A stretch of 64,000 nucleotides of DNA, taken from assembly GCF_007489285.1 (NCBI RefSeq), contig NZ_VLIY01000003.1, positions 326,431-390,430 on the forward strand, written 5' to 3'. This document shows positions 37,159 to 47,559 of this stretch, piece by piece. The translations under genes were made by a program, and so were the position numbers. This DNA comes from Skermania sp. ID1734. GTDB taxonomy: Bacteria; Actinomycetota; Actinomycetes; Mycobacteriales; Mycobacteriaceae. The notes under the pieces are model-generated. The model was not told the origin of the DNA. It searched no databases and was given only the letters and a program-made list of their open reading frames with translations. Numbering within the stretch: position 1 is the stretch's first letter; each line of letters begins with the position of its first letter.

Positions 37159-40100
37159 ATGGAAGACCAACAGAAACACCAGGGTGAGTCCTACCCCCGC
37201 GTCGACCTCACCGCCGGAGAGTCCGGGGCCTCCTTCCCGAAGCTCGAGGAGCGGGTGCTCGCCGATTGGGCGGCGAACGACACCTTCCGTGCGTCCATTC
37301 GCAACCGCGCGGACGCCGAAGAATTCGTCTTCTACGACGGCCCGCCGTTCGCCAATGGTGTGCCGCACTACGGTCACCTGCTCACCGGTTACGTCAAGGA
37401 CGTGATCCCGCGCTACCAGACCATGCGTGGACACAAGGTCGAGCGCCGATTCGGCTGGGATACCCACGGCCTGCCCGCCGAGTTGGAAGCCGAGAAGCAA
37501 CTCGGTATCAAGACCGGCGACATCAGCGACATGGGCATCGCCAAATTCAACGAGTTCTGCAAAGCGTCGGTACTGCGCTACACCGACGAGTGGCGTGACT
37601 ACGTGACCCGCCAGGCCCGCTGGGTCGACTTCGACAACGATTACAAGACGCTCGACCTCGACTTCATGGAGTCGGTGATGTGGGCGTTCAAGCAGTTGTG
37701 GGACAAGGGCCTGATCTACCAGGGGTTCCGGGTGCTGCCCTACAGCTGGTACGAGCAGACCCCGCTGTCGAATCAGGAATCCAAGCTCGATGACGCCTAC
37801 AAGATGCGTCAGGACCCGGCGGTCACGGTCGACATGCCGTTGACGTCCGGCCCGTTGGCCGGCGCCAACGCGCTGATATGGACCACCACCCCGTGGACCC
37901 TGCCGTCCAACCTCGCGATCGCCGTGCACCCGGACGTCGACTACGTGCAGGTGGCAGGCAAGGACGGCAAGCGGTATGTGCTGGCCAAGGAGCGGCTGGG
38001 ACACTACGCCCGCGAACTGGGCGAGAATCCGGAGATCGTCTCTGAGCACTCGGGCGCCGATCTGGTCGGCCTCGGCTACGAGCCGCCGTTCGACTTCTTC
38101 TACGGACCCGACAAGGGGCGGCCCAACGCGCACCGCGTGATCGCCGCCGACTACGTCACGCTCGATTCGGGTACCGGCATCGTGCACATGGCCCCCGCCT
38201 TCGGTGAGGAGGACATGGAGTACTGCGCCGCCAACGGGATCGAGCTGGTGCAGCCACTCGACGCAGGTGGCAAGTTCACCTCCATGGTTCCGCCGTACGA
38301 GGGCCAAATGGTCTTCGACGCGAACCCGAACATCATCAAGGACCTGAAGGCCGCCGGAAAGATCCTGCGGCACGAGACGATCGAGCACTCCTATCCGCAT
38401 TCTTGGCGCTCAGGTCAGCCGCTGATCTACATGGCCGTGCCGAGCTGGTTCGTCGCGGTGACCAAGTTCCGTGACCGCATGGTCGAACTGAACCAGCAGA
38501 TCACCTGGGTGCCCGAACACATCCGCGACGGCCAGTTCGGCAAGTGGCTCGAGGGCGCACGGGACTGGAACATCAGCCGAAACCGCTACTGGGGCAGCCC
38601 GATTCCGGTATGGATGTCGGACAACCCGGAGTACCCGCGCATCGACGTCTACGGGTCGCTCGACGAGCTCGAGCGCGACTTCGGGGTGCGCCCCACGGAT
38701 CTGCACCGGCCGATGATCGACGAGCTGACTCGGCCCAACCCGGACGACCCGACCGGCAAGTCCACCATGCGTCGGGTGCCGGAGGTGCTGGACTGCTGGT
38801 TCGAGTCGGGGTCGATGCCGTACGCACAGGTGCATTACCCGTTCGAAAACGAGGATTGGTACCAATCACACTTCCCTGGCGACTTCATCGTCGAGTACAA
38901 CGGCCAGACCCGCGGCTGGTTCTACAACCTGCACGTCCTGGCCACCGCACTGTTCGACCGCCCGGCGTTCCGGACGGTCGTGGCGCACGGCATCGTGCTC
39001 GGCGACGACGGGCTGAAGATGAGCAAGTCGTTGCGCAACTATCCCGACGTCAACGAGGTGTTCGACCGCGACGGTTCGGATGCGATGCGCTGGTTCCTGA
39101 TGAGTTCGCCGGTCTTGCGCGGCGGCAACCTCATCGTCACCGAGCGCGGCATCCGGGAGGGTGCCAGCCACGCGCTGCGCCCGCTGTGGAACGCCTGGAC
39201 GTTCCTGCAGTTGTACGCGTCCAAGCCGGGCGAATGGCGCACCGACTCGCCGAATGTGCTGGACCGCTACATCCTGGCCAAGCTCGCGCAGTGCCGCGAC
39301 GCGATGACGGAGGCGCTCGATGTGTACGACATCGCGGGCGCCTGCGAACAGCTGCGCTCGTTCTGCGAGGCGTTGACGAATTGGTATGTGCGCCGGTCAC
39401 GTTCGCGGTTCTGGCGCGAAGACCGCGACGCCGTCGACACCCTGCACACGGTCCTGGAGGTGATCACCCGACTGGCGGCGCCGCTGCTGCCGCTGATCAG
39501 CGAGGTGATCTGGCGCGGACTCACGGGTGGCGCCTCGGTGCATCTGACGGACTGGCCGGCCCAAGATGTGGTCCCCGGCGATCCGGAGCTGGTCGACGCG
39601 ATGGACGAGGTCCGCAGCGTCTGCTCGACCGTACTGAGCCTGCGCAAAGCACAGAATCTGCGCGTGCGCCTGCCACTGTCGGAAGTGACCGTGGCCGCGC
39701 CCGATGCCGAGCGGCTGGCCCCGTTCGCTGACATCATTGCCGACGAGGTGAACGTGAAGCGGGTCGATCTCACCACCGACGTCGACGTGCACGGTCGCTT
39801 CGAGTTGGTCGTGAACGCCCGCGCTGCCGGTCCACGGCTGGGCAAGGACGTCCAGGCCGTCATCAAGGCCGTCAAGGCCGGGGAATGGACGGAGACGGAT
39901 GGAGTCATACACGCTGCGGGCATAATCCTCGAACCCGGCGAGTACACCCAACGCCTCGTCGCCGCGGAGCCGGAATCGACCGCCGCACTGCCCGGTAATG
40001 CGGGTCTGGTGGTGCTGAACTCCGAGGTCACCGCCGAGCTCGAGGCCGAGGGCTGGGCGCGCGATCTCATCCGGGAACTGCAGGAGGCCCGCAAGTCCGC

Positions 40101-40287
40101 CGGCCTCGATGTGTCCGACCGGATCCGGTTGGTGCTCGACGTCACCGACGAGCACCGTGACTGGGCCCGCACCCATCAGGACCTCATCGCGGGGGAGGTG
40201 CTGGCCACCGAGCTCTCCTTCGGCGATCCGGGGCCCGATGCGCTCGACCTGCTCGAGGGCGTGCGGGGCCGCATCGAGAAGCGCTGA
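37159..40287 (+). CDS. ileS: Isoleucyl-tRNA synthetase
   Basis: A 1042-residue class Ia synthetase charging tRNA-Ile. The HIGH-type motif is HYGH in [16 protein letters not shown] (about 63-79), and KMSKS appears in [12 protein letters not shown] (about 618-629). The CP1 editing domain lies between ([13 protein letters not shown] about 247-259), and anticodon-binding and C-terminal domains follow. The single-HYGH, long form with TPWTLPSN resembles the eukaryote-like (mupirocin-tolerant) IleRS found in actinobacteria. ATG at 37159 follows the T-box leader. The M. tuberculosis orthologue is Rv1536, next to a dinB gene, as here. Confidence 0.96.
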   Translation: MEDQQKHQGESYPRVDLTAGESGASFPKLEERVLADWAANDTFRASIRNRADAEEFVFYDGPPFANGVPHYGHLLTGYVKDVIPRYQTMRGHKVERRFGWDTHGLPAELEAEKQLGIKTGDISDMGIAKFNEFCKASVLRYTDEWRDYVTRQARWVDFDNDYKTLDLDFMESVMWAFKQLWDKGLIYQGFRVLPYSWYEQTPLSNQESKLDDAYKMRQDPAVTVDMPLTSGPLAGANALIWTTTPWTLPSNLAIAVHPDVDYVQVAGKDGKRYVLAKERLGHYARELGENPEIVSEHSGADLVGLGYEPPFDFFYGPDKGRPNAHRVIAADYVTLDSGTGIVHMAPAFGEEDMEYCAANGIELVQPLDAGGKFTSMVPPYEGQMVFDANPNIIKDLKAAGKILRHETIEHSYPHSWRSGQPLIYMAVPSWFVAVTKFRDRMVELNQQITWVPEHIRDGQFGKWLEGARDWNISRNRYWGSPIPVWMSDNPEYPRIDVYGSLDELERDFGVRPTDLHRPMIDELTRPNPDDPTGKSTMRRVPEVLDCWFESGSMPYAQVHYPFENEDWYQSHFPGDFIVEYNGQTRGWFYNLHVLATALFDRPAFRTVVAHGIVLGDDGLKMSKSLRNYPDVNEVFDRDGSDAMRWFLMSSPVLRGGNLIVTERGIREGASHALRPLWNAWTFLQLYASKPGEWRTDSPNVLDRYILAKLAQCRDAMTEALDVYDIAGACEQLRSFCEALTNWYVRRSRSRFWREDRDAVDTLHTVLEVITRLAAPLLPLISEVIWRGLTGGASVHLTDWPAQDVVPGDPELVDAMDEVRSVCSTVLSLRKAQNLRVRLPLSEVTVAAPDAERLAPFADIIADEVNVKRVDLTTDVDVHGRFELVVNARAAGPRLGKDVQAVIKAVKAGEWTETDGVIHAAGIILEPGEYTQRLVAAEPESTAALPGNAGLVVLNSEVTAELEAEGWARDLIRELQEARKSAGLDVSDRIRLVLDVTDEHRDWARTHQDLIAGEVLATELSFGDPGPDALDLLEGVRGRIEKR

Positions 40288-40298
40288 ATACTCGACAG

Positions 40299-41618
40299 GT
40301 GAGCCGCCGGTGGGTGCTGCACTTGGACATGGACGCGTTTTTCGCCTCCGCCGAGCAGCTCACCCGGCCGACACTGCGCGGCCGTCCGGTGCTCGTCGGC
40401 GGCGTCGGAGGCCGTGGTGTCGTCGCCGGCGCCAGCTACGAAGCGCGGGTGTTCGGGGCGCGGTCGGCGATGCCGATGCATCATGCGCGGCGGCTGGTAG
40501 GCGCATCGGCGGTGGTGCTCCCGCCGCGCGGCGACGTGTACCGGGCGCTCAGTCACGACGTGTTCGAGGTGGTCCGAGGCCACATTCCGGTGCTCGAGCA
40601 GCTCTCGCTCGACGAGGCATTCGGTGAACCGGCAGAGCTTGCCGGGGCCGATGTGGCGACCGTCCACCAATTCTGCGAACAGTTGCGTGCCGCCGTCGTC
40701 GCCAAATGCGGCCTGGTCTGTTCGGTCGGCGCCGGTGCCGGCAAGCAGATCGCCAAGATCGCCTCGGGACTGGCCAAACCCAATGGTGTGCGGGTCGTGT
40801 CACCGACAGAACAGCGTGCGCTGCTCGCCGGCCTGCCCGTGCGCAAGCTGTGGGGGATAGGACCGGTCGCGGAGGCAAAGCTGCGCCGCCTGGGTGTCGA
40901 GACGATCGGGCAGTTCGCCGCCATGCCGCCGGGTGAGGTGGCCTCGCTGCTCGGCGGAACCCTCGGGCCGGTGCTGCACACGTTGGCCAACGGCATCGAT
41001 GATCGGCCGGTGAGCGAACGCGCCGAGGCCAAACAGGTCAGCGCGGAGACGACGTTTGCCGCCGACATCGTGGCGATGGCCGAGTTGCGCCACGCCGTCG
41101 ACGACATTGCGGCGGCCGCTCACCGTCGGCTGGCGCGCGACGGTCGCGCCGCGCGAACGGTCGTGCTCAAGCTGAAGCGCTCCGACATGTCAATCCTGAC
41201 CAGGTCGGTGACGTTGCCTTACGCCACAACGGAACTGGCGACATTGACGGCCGCCGCGCAGCGCTCCGCGCTCGACCCGCAGGAGATCGGCCCGATCCGC
41301 CTCGTCGGCGTCGGGTTTGCGGGCCTGAGCGACGTCAGCCAGGGCCTGCTGTTCGGCGAGCACACCGAAGCAGACACACCGGTCGAGCTCGAGGCGCTGG
41401 CGGCCCAGGAAGACAGCGACCCGCAGTCGGCCACCGTCTTCTACGCCGGCCTCGACGTCAGTCATCCGGAATTCGGCCACGGCTGGGTGCAGGGCGCCGG
41501 GCACGGGGTGGTGACCGTGCGTTTCGAGACCCGGTCGTCCGGGCCCGGGCCAGCGAGGAGTTTCGCTGCCGACGAACCGCTGCTGACCAGGGCAGATCCG
41601 CTCGACAGCCTGCGGTGA
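40299..41618 (+). CDS. dinB: Y-family DNA polymerase IV
   Basis: A 439-residue translesion polymerase. The N-terminal [17 protein letters not shown] (about 4-20) holds the first catalytic Asp residues. [20 protein letters not shown] is the Y-family finger motif. [16 protein letters not shown] carries the SLDE acidic pair. A helix-hairpin-helix thumb ([19 protein letters not shown]) and little finger follow. It matches Rv1537 (DinX) beside ileS. GTG at 40299 is 11 bases after ileS. No LexA box was found nearby. Confidence 0.92.
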   Translation: MSRRWVLHLDMDAFFASAEQLTRPTLRGRPVLVGGVGGRGVVAGASYEARVFGARSAMPMHHARRLVGASAVVLPPRGDVYRALSHDVFEVVRGHIPVLEQLSLDEAFGEPAELAGADVATVHQFCEQLRAAVVAKCGLVCSVGAGAGKQIAKIASGLAKPNGVRVVSPTEQRALLAGLPVRKLWGIGPVAEAKLRRLGVETIGQFAAMPPGEVASLLGGTLGPVLHTLANGIDDRPVSERAEAKQVSAETTFAADIVAMAELRHAVDDIAAAAHRRLARDGRAARTVVLKLKRSDMSILTRSVTLPYATTELATLTAAAQRSALDPQEIGPIRLVGVGFAGLSDVSQGLLFGEHTEADTPVELEALAAQEDSDPQSATVFYAGLDVSHPEFGHGWVQGAGHGVVTVRFETRSSGPGPARSFAADEPLLTRADPLDSLR

Positions 41619-41724
41619 GTTAATCTTGGTGACTTGTGGGTTCCCCGTTTGCGCGACGGCGGATGCCATAGTGGGTACTTGAGGCAGCACGGAAATTCTC
41701 AACTCGAACGAAAAGGACGATCAG

Positions 41725-42231
41725 TTGAAGCTTGGAAACACCGGTCGCGTTTTGGTCGCCGGGATGGCGATGGTCGGCGCGCTAACGATGACAGCTTGCT
41801 CCAGTGACAACAACAACTCGTCGGGAACCACGTCCTCGTCGAGCACCACGAGCGCTGCAGCGTCCACCAGTAACGCCGCCCTCCCGCCAGTGCCTACGGT
41901 GGACCAGCTCAACCAGGAACTGCAGAAGGCGTTCGACCCGAACGTGCCGCTGCAGGAAAAGGTCGACATGGTGCAGGGCGCTCAGGCTGACCCCGAGCTG
42001 ATCAACCGCGTCGCCGAGGCCGCCAAGAAGGCGGGCGTCACCGTCGTGGTCACCAAGGTGAACGACCTGGGCAACTCGGTCACGGCCGACGCGAACCTGA
42101 CCATCAACGGACAGGTCAACCCCGCGGTGGTGCCGTTCGTGGCCGAGGACGGCCGCTGGAAGCTGGAAAAGGGCTGGGCCTGCAACATGGTCAACCTGGC
42201 GCAGCTGAGCTCGCCGGCCTGCGGGCAGTAA
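41725..42231 (+). CDS. MTB12-like lipoprotein 1
   Basis: A 168-residue secreted lipoprotein. The signal peptide ends in the lipobox MTACSS (Cys25), followed by a Ser/Thr/Asn-rich linker. The C-terminal domain (about 55-168), with TVDQLNQELQKAFDPNVPLQEKVDMVQG and WKLEKGWACNMV, resembles the low-molecular-weight antigen MTB12 of mycobacteria. Function is unknown. The start is a TTG with AAAAGGA upstream, giving a clean signal peptide. The 42321 gene is a clear paralogue. A strong hairpin follows. Confidence 0.85.
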   Translation: MKLGNTGRVLVAGMAMVGALTMTACSSDNNNSSGTTSSSSTTSAAASTSNAALPPVPTVDQLNQELQKAFDPNVPLQEKVDMVQGAQADPELINRVAEAAKKAGVTVVVTKVNDLGNSVTADANLTINGQVNPAVVPFVAEDGRWKLEKGWACNMVNLAQLSSPACGQ

Positions 42232-42241
42232 TAGACCCAAC

Positions 42242-42280
42242 CGACGATGCCGGGCCGTCCAACGCGGCCCGGCATCGTCG
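42242..42280 (+). terminator. Perfect 16-bp hairpin after lipoprotein 1
   Basis: CGACGATGCCGGGCCG and CGGCCCGGCATCGTCG are perfect complements around a seven-base loop, ten bases after the stop. There is no T-run. Such long GC stems act as terminators or 3'-end stabilisers in actinobacteria. Confidence 0.7.
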
Positions 42281-42320
42281 CGTCTGCGGTGGCATCATCG
42301 AGACAAGGGCGGCAACGGAA

Positions 42321-42818
42321 GTGAGTAGGCACATGCGCGGGTATGTCGGCGCAGCTCTGCTTGCCCTGCTGTTGATGCTCCTACCTGTTCTTGGCGGGTG
42401 TGGTTCGCACAACTCCGCGCCCGCTCTGTCGTCGCAGCCGCCGACCTCCACCATCGATCCCCATCACCCGCCTATTCCGACACCGGCGGAACTGAACGCG
42501 ATGCTGCAGCACGCGCTCGATCCGAATGTGCCCGCGCAGGAGAAGGCACAGTTCCTGCAGGGCGGCGAGCGCGACCCGGGCCTGTTCACCCGGGCCGGGG
42601 AGGCGATGCGCAAGTACAACGCCACCATCACGATCGTGTCGGTGACCGACACCGGCAACGGCACGCTCAACGCCGGCGCGGACTTCACTCTTAACGGCCA
42701 GCCCAATCACGCCGAGATCCCGTTCGTCTGGGACGACGGACGCTGGAAGGTTCAGAACAAGTGGGCCTGTGGGCTGATCATCAATGTCGCACAGTCGCAC
42801 TCGCCTGCCTGCACGTGA
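42321..42818 (+). CDS. MTB12-like lipoprotein 2
   Basis: A 165-residue paralogue of the gene at 41725. The signal peptide ends VLGGCGS (lipobox LGGC, Cys27), followed by a Pro/Ser/His linker. The domain again has PTPAELNAMLQHALDPNVPAQEKAQFLQGG and WKVQNKWACGLI. GTG at 42321 has GGCAACGGAA upstream; an in-frame ATG four codons later would also give a good signal peptide. It converges on the gene at 42825 with six bases between stops. Confidence 0.83.
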   Translation: MSRHMRGYVGAALLALLLMLLPVLGGCGSHNSAPALSSQPPTSTIDPHHPPIPTPAELNAMLQHALDPNVPAQEKAQFLQGGERDPGLFTRAGEAMRKYNATITIVSVTDTGNGTLNAGADFTLNGQPNHAEIPFVWDDGRWKVQNKWACGLIINVAQSHSPACT

Positions 42819-42824
42819 ACCGGC

Positions 42825-43565
42825 TCAGCTGCCGGTGCCGCTGCGCAGCCGCTCGGCTTGCTTGTTCGCCAGCGTGGCCAGCAGCGCCGGGTCGATCGCC
42901 GTTTGACCGGCCGCGGCGAGCTGCATGACCGTTGATCCGACAACGGCAACCACTGCGTCGGTGGTCAGTCGAACCCCGTCGCTGCTGGTGATCACTCGAT
43001 AGGTCACCGCGGCGTCGCCGATCCGTGGTTGCTGGACCGAGCCGCCGACCCAGTTTTCCACCGCGATGCCGTCGGCGTCGGTGCCCGAGTAATGCCCGCA
43101 GTCGCGCAGGGTGTGCTGGACCGCCGCGAACGCTTGGCCGACGCCGGACGCCGGGTAGCTCGCGGCGTCGATATCGATGCTGGCGAAATTCGGTCCACCA
43201 AATCGGGAGACGGCGTTTGCGCTGGCCCCGCGGAACTGCTGGGCCACCGGCGCCAGAATATTCGCGCATTCGGCGGGATCGGTGTGCGACTTGTCGTTGC
43301 TGTCACGCGGGCCGGTCGGATCACCGGGCGGACCGGCCGGGAGTTGCGCGAAACCCGGCGGCAGGTCGGCAACGGTCAGCAGCGCCGACTGCAGTTGCGC
43401 CGAGTCGGCGACCGGCGGCGCCGTGGCCGTCGACGGTGCAGCCACTCGTGCCGGAAGCGGGCTCAACGCGGGGTCTTGGGCCGCGGAGTCGTCACCGTGC
43501 GAACAACCGGCAACGAGGATGGTCAGCGCGATAGCGACGGGCGCGCATCTGATCAACTTGTCCAT
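42825..43565 (-). CDS. Lipoprotein with PknH-sensor-like domain
   Basis: A 246-residue lipoprotein: signal peptide [21 protein letters not shown] with lipobox VAGC. The exported part contains SALLTVADLPPGFAQLPAG, a conserved Cys pair region (AECANILAP and LRDCGHYSG) and NWVGGSVQQPRIGDAAVTYRV. This pattern resembles the extracellular sensor domains found in PknH-type kinases and many mycobacterial lipoproteins. The match is by eye and moderate. ATG at 43565 overlaps the upstream lipoprotein gene by 13 bases, so the two form one unit transcribed away from lspA. Confidence 0.75.
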   Translation of the reverse strand: MDKLIRCAPVAIALTILVAGCSHGDDSAAQDPALSPLPARVAAPSTATAPPVADSAQLQSALLTVADLPPGFAQLPAGPPGDPTGPRDSNDKSHTDPAECANILAPVAQQFRGASANAVSRFGGPNFASIDIDAASYPASGVGQAFAAVQHTLRDCGHYSGTDADGIAVENWVGGSVQQPRIGDAAVTYRVITSSDGVRLTTDAVVAVVGSTVMQLAAAGQTAIDPALLATLANKQAERLRSGTGS

Positions 43566-44503
43566 TGCACCCGGCTGCTCGTGGTCTGGCGCAGCAACGA
43601 CTTGGTGTGCGGATCCCGGTAGCTCTGGTCGCCGCCGATGGTGATGTCGCCCTGCACGGGCAGCGGCAAACCGAGGTCGATGGTGACCGAGCCCGCGCCG
43701 TGCATCGTGTAGCTGTCGATGTCGAGGGTGCCCGCGCCGTTCGGCAGGTTCCACACCGGCGACTTAGGGGTCTGGCTGACGTCGACGGCAATGGTGAGCC
43801 GGTCGCCGTCGCGGTCGGTCAGTTTCGCCTTGGTCACCTGTTCGAGCGGGATCGATCCGGCGACCTGCTGCTGCAGTGTCCAGGTGGCGCCGAGGCCGAT
43901 GGCCCCCGTGGGCAGCGAAACCGCCCGGTAGACGGCTAAATACAGGGCCTGTTCGATCGCCTCGCGGGCCGTGTCCGACGCGTCGGTGGCCGGACTGATG
44001 CTCAGCGATGTGACCGCGCCCGAGTGGTCCACTGCAAATCCCGCGTGCGAACCCGTGACCGGCTTCAATTCGCGCGAGAGCGTCGGGTCGGTGCTCGAGA
44101 CGGTGCCGAAGGTGAGGTCGATGCCATCGGCGGCGGCCACGGCGGACATGGCCATCGTGACCGGTGGTCTGGAGAAGTCTTGCTGCGGTTGATCGTCGAT
44201 GCGCTGGATGACGCGATTCTCGGTATGCAGAGTGACTGCTTGCACGCGGTTGCGCGGCGGATGGGGCGTCAGGACTTCGCGCGGTTCGTCGCCGCCGTCT
44301 ACCAGGTTGGTGCTGACCGGCGAAACCGGGACGGTGACCTCCTTGCCGATGGAGGCGATGCTGCGCACGTCGGACGAATTCGAGTCGCCGGCATCCGCGC
44401 ATCCCGCCACCAGACTCGCGATTCCCAAGGTTGCGGCCAGCAGCAATGTGCCGTGGCGCACCGGACTAGACAACACCGTCACGAGTCCAAGATACGGCTG
44501 CAT
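43553..44503 (-). CDS. Lipoprotein of unknown function
   Basis: About 316 residues with a signal peptide ending [10 protein letters not shown] (lipobox VAGC). The exported part has [18 protein letters not shown] and [18 protein letters not shown], which recall DUF6263-type lipoprotein domains, at low certainty. The start is uncertain: ATG at 44503 was used, but GTG at 44482, 44476 or 44461 would give a shorter signal peptide. It is divergent from lspA with 56 bases between start codons. Confidence 0.75.
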   Translation of the reverse strand: MQPYLGLVTVLSSPVRHGTLLLAATLGIASLVAGCADAGDSNSSDVRSIASIGKEVTVPVSPVSTNLVDGGDEPREVLTPHPPRNRVQAVTLHTENRVIQRIDDQPQQDFSRPPVTMAMSAVAAADGIDLTFGTVSSTDPTLSRELKPVTGSHAGFAVDHSGAVTSLSISPATDASDTAREAIEQALYLAVYRAVSLPTGAIGLGATWTLQQQVAGSIPLEQVTKAKLTDRDGDRLTIAVDVSQTPKSPVWNLPNGAGTLDIDSYTMHGAGSVTIDLGLPLPVQGDITIGGDQSYRDPHTKSLLRQTTSSRVQWTS

Positions 44504-44559
44504 CGCGGGCACCGGCCCGCGGTCCGCGGAGCGGTCAGGCAATTTGGGATGATGGGCTG

Positions 44560-45111
44560 GTGAGCACTGGCGTACCGCAGACTCGGCTGCGAACTGTTCT
44601 GAGTGTCGCAGCGGCGTTGCTGATCGCCGATGTGGTGACCAAATGCGTGGTCGTGGCGACGATTGCACCCGGCCGGCACATCCGCGTCATCGGGGACTTT
44701 GCGACGCTGACACTGGTGCGCAACCCTGGGGCGGCCTTCTCCATGGCTACCGGCATGACGTGGGTGTTGAGTTTGATCGCGGTGGCCGTGGTGATCGGTG
44801 TCATCCGGATCGGCCGGACGCTGCGCTCGCTGTGGTGGGCGATCGGGCTCGGGATGGTGCTCGGTGGCGCGCTCGGCAACCTGGTGGACCGACTTTTTCG
44901 CGCGCCGGGACCGCTCGAGGGTCACGTGGTCGACTTCATCTCGGTGGGCTGGTGGCCGGTGTTCAATGTCGCCGACTCCTGCATCGTGTGCGGCGCGATC
45001 TTGCTGGTCGGGTTGACACTGTTCGGTTTCGAACCCGACGGCACCCGGCACCGCAGCGACCGGGTCGCCGAGAAAGAAGGGGACGAAGAAGACTCGGAGC
45101 CGGTCAAGTGA
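44560..45111 (+). CDS. lspA: Lipoprotein signal peptidase LspA
   Basis: A 183-residue aspartyl protease of the membrane with four helices that removes signal peptides from prolipoproteins. [27 protein letters not shown] (first catalytic Asp) and FNVADSCI (second catalytic Asp) are intact. A charged cytoplasmic tail follows. It lies next to four lipoprotein genes in this window. Its stop overlaps the rluD GTG by GTGA. M. tuberculosis Rv1539 is the orthologue. Confidence 0.95.
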   Translation: MSTGVPQTRLRTVLSVAAALLIADVVTKCVVVATIAPGRHIRVIGDFATLTLVRNPGAAFSMATGMTWVLSLIAVAVVIGVIRIGRTLRSLWWAIGLGMVLGGALGNLVDRLFRAPGPLEGHVVDFISVGWWPVFNVADSCIVCGAILLVGLTLFGFEPDGTRHRSDRVAEKEGDEEDSEPVK

Positions 45112-46034
45112 GAGAAAGCCGGGCCATGCCGATCCCGGACGGCTTGGCGGGCATGCGGGTGGATGCGGGTCTGGCGCGCCTGCTGGGGCTGTCCCGCTCG
45201 GCGGTCGCCTCGTTGACCGAAGAGGGCGCGGTCCATATCGACGGAGTGGCGGCGGGCAAGTCGGACCGGCTGGCGGCCGATTCGTGGCTGGAAGTGGAGC
45301 TACCCGAGCCGCGGCGCGAATTGACGATCGACGCCGAACCCGTCGAGGGCATGGAGATCCTGTACGCCGATGACGACATCGTCGCCGTGAACAAGCCGGT
45401 GGGCGTCGCTGCGCATACCGGCGTGGGCTGGAGCGGCCCCACGGTTGTCGGCGGCCTGGCGGCGGCCGGTTATCGCATTTCCACCTCGGGCGCGCACGAG
45501 CGGCAGGGCATCGTGCATCGCCTCGATGTCGGCACCTCTGGGGTGATGGTGGTGGCGCAGTCCGAGCGGGCCTATACCGTGCTCAAACGCGCGTTCAAGC
45601 AGCGCACCGTCGACAAGAGGTATCACGCGCTGGTGCAGGGGCACCCCGATCCGAGCAGCGGCACAATCGACGCGCCGATCGGTCGCGCGCGCGGCAACGA
45701 CTGGAAGTTCGCGGTCACCGCTGACGGGCGCCCGAGCGTCACCCACTACGACACGATCGAGGCCTTCCAGGCGGCGAGCCTGCTCGACATCCATCTGGAG
45801 ACCGGCCGCACTCATCAGATTCGTGTGCACTTCGCCGCGATCCGGCATCCCTGCTGCGGCGATCTGACCTACGGCGCGGACCCACGGCTCGCGCAGCGGT
45901 TGGGCCTGGAACGGCAGTGGCTGCACGCGCGCTCCCTGGCCTTCACTCATCCGGCCGACGGCCGGTGGATGGAAATCACCAGCGACTATCCCGCAGATCT
46001 CACACACGCGCTCGAGGTGCTGCGGAGTGCGTGA
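45108..46034 (+). CDS. rluD: 23S rRNA pseudouridine synthase RluD family
   Basis: A 308-residue RluA/RluD-family enzyme. An S4 RNA-binding domain (about 12-65, [20 protein letters not shown]) precedes the catalytic domain. The catalytic Asp is in [17 protein letters not shown] (HRLD). The later [16 protein letters not shown] is a signature. GTG at 45108 overlaps lspA, and an ATG six codons on is an alternative. It matches Rv1540. Confidence 0.93.
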   Translation: MRESRAMPIPDGLAGMRVDAGLARLLGLSRSAVASLTEEGAVHIDGVAAGKSDRLAADSWLEVELPEPRRELTIDAEPVEGMEILYADDDIVAVNKPVGVAAHTGVGWSGPTVVGGLAAAGYRISTSGAHERQGIVHRLDVGTSGVMVVAQSERAYTVLKRAFKQRTVDKRYHALVQGHPDPSSGTIDAPIGRARGNDWKFAVTADGRPSVTHYDTIEAFQAASLLDIHLETGRTHQIRVHFAAIRHPCCGDLTYGADPRLAQRLGLERQWLHARSLAFTHPADGRWMEITSDYPADLTHALEVLRSA

Positions 46035-46680
46035 GCGCACGCAGTGGCTGGTCGGTTTCGGCGTTATCGCGGCGTTCGTGGTCGTGCTCCTCGTCGGCAT
46101 CCTCAACCCGCCGCGGCCGGCCGCGGTGGCAACCGACGCGCTGGGTCCGGATTCCGGCGAGCGGGTGGGCGGGTACCTGGACCGGGCGAACCGCACACTG
46201 GGTGGCTCAGTTGATGATCAACACTGGGCCCTGGTATCCCTGCACCAGGAACTTACGCCCGCTGACGTGGTTCGCATCGCCGACGGCGTCCGGGTCTCGG
46301 AGGTGCTGTACCGGGTGCCGATCGATCGGGTGCAGAGCCCGGTGGTGACGGTCGCGGTGTCGGCCGATCCGCGCTCGGTGTTGTGGTCGGACAGGGTTGC
46401 CGCCGATCAGGTGCGTGGGCAGGTTTCCGACGGACGCGAGGCGCAGGTGGCGGCGGTGGTGTCCGCACGGCTCACTGCCGGATGCCCGTGCGTGGTCGCG
46501 TTTCTGGTGCGCGCGGACAATCCGGCGCTGCAGCGGATATCCCAGGACGCCGCGGTGCGTGCGGTGGAGGCGCTGCCCGCCGACGCGGTGTTCGGTCGGT
46601 TCTCGGTGCGGCCGCTGTTTCCTGAGCAGACCGATATCGCGGTTCCCGGTCCTGACGACGGGCCCGTGCCGCCCGCCTAA
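46027..46680 (+). CDS. Membrane-anchored protein of unknown function
   Basis: A 217-residue protein not recognised as a named family. One N-terminal helix (about 8-27) is followed by an exported domain with [33 protein letters not shown] and [22 protein letters not shown], a possible Cys-x-Cys pair, and an acidic/Pro-rich end. GTG at 46027 overlaps the rluD stop by eight bases, so translation is coupled. It converges on the hydrolase gene with overlapping stops at 46677-46680. Confidence 0.78.
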   Translation: MRERTQWLVGFGVIAAFVVVLLVGILNPPRPAAVATDALGPDSGERVGGYLDRANRTLGGSVDDQHWALVSLHQELTPADVVRIADGVRVSEVLYRVPIDRVQSPVVTVAVSADPRSVLWSDRVAADQVRGQVSDGREAQVAAVVSARLTAGCPCVVAFLVRADNPALQRISQDAAVRAVEALPADAVFGRFSVRPLFPEQTDIAVPGPDDGPVPPA

Positions 46681-47549
46681 CTCAGGAAATCGATGATCGC
46701 GGCGTTGACCTGTTCGGGTTGCTCGAGTTGCAGGAAGTGTCCGGCGCCGGGGACGCGCAGTACGGCGCTGCCTGCGGGCAGATAATTTTCGACGCGATCG
46801 GTCAGTTGCACCGACATGCAGCCGTCGTTGACGCCGTGCAGGTACAGCATCGGGGTCCGGGGTTCTTGCAGCCATGCCGCCTGCAGGGCGCGATAGTGCC
46901 GCGGCGGTCGCGACAGCGGTGACAATGCGCGGTAGTAGCCCAAGGCCGCAGCGCGATTGCTGCGCGCGTAGATGGCGGTGGCCACCGCGGGCAGGTCTGC
47001 GCTCGCGTCGTACCCGGGTGACCAGTCCCGCCACAACCGGGGCACCAGGCGGTCGAGCGAACTCTCGGGCAGCCGCGGGAGCTGATTGAAGCCGATATAC
47101 CAGCTCTTGCGGAGCTGCCTGACCAGCTGCAGCGGGTTGGTCCGGGTGACCGACGGAACCGGTGGTACTGCCATCGACACGATCCGGCGGAAGGGTGAAC
47201 CGCGATAGGCCGCAAGGGCATTGGAGGTCACCGCGCCCCAGTCGTGACCGATCAGTACCGCCGAGTCGTCACCGCCGAGCGCCTCGTGCACACCGAGGGC
47301 GTCGGCCATCAGAGCGCCGACGTGGTAGCTGCCGTCGGTGGGGATCTCCGACGGCGCGTAGCCGCGGGTGAAGGGCGCGACGACCCGCCAGCCGCGTTCG
47401 GCGAGCACCGGTCCCAGGTACCGCCACGTCCAGGCCGTGTCGGGGAAGCCGTGCAGGCACAGCGCGAGCGGGCCGGAATCGCCGCCCCACTGGAGGGCGG
47501 ACAGCGTCACATTGTCGAGGTCGATGCTCAGCCAACGCGGGGTGCTCAC
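46677..47549 (-). CDS. Alpha/beta hydrolase, epoxide-hydrolase-like
   Basis: A 290-residue alpha/beta hydrolase. LALCLHGFPDTAWTWRYL gives the oxyanion HGFP motif. The nucleophile is in LIGHDWGAVTS (Asp in GHDWG, the epoxide hydrolase and dehalogenase pattern, rather than Ser). The second acid lies in YLHGVNDGCM and the His in VPGAGHFLQLEQP. The substrate is unknown. The GTG at 47549 starts just 11 bases after the oxidoreductase stop at 47560 on the same strand, so they may be co-transcribed. Confidence 0.85.
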   Translation of the reverse strand: MSTPRWLSIDLDNVTLSALQWGGDSGPLALCLHGFPDTAWTWRYLGPVLAERGWRVVAPFTRGYAPSEIPTDGSYHVGALMADALGVHEALGGDDSAVLIGHDWGAVTSNALAAYRGSPFRRIVSMAVPPVPSVTRTNPLQLVRQLRKSWYIGFNQLPRLPESSLDRLVPRLWRDWSPGYDASADLPAVATAIYARSNRAAALGYYRALSPLSRPPRHYRALQAAWLQEPRTPMLYLHGVNDGCMSVQLTDRVENYLPAGSAVLRVPGAGHFLQLEQPEQVNAAIIDFLS

Positions 47550-47559
47550 CGCCAGAATG

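Noticed and set aside
41640..41675. Possible third copy of the palindromic repeat before lipoprotein 1
   Set aside because: Only short pieces resemble the repeat (TTCC..CGTTTGCGCGACGG) and no foldback is present.
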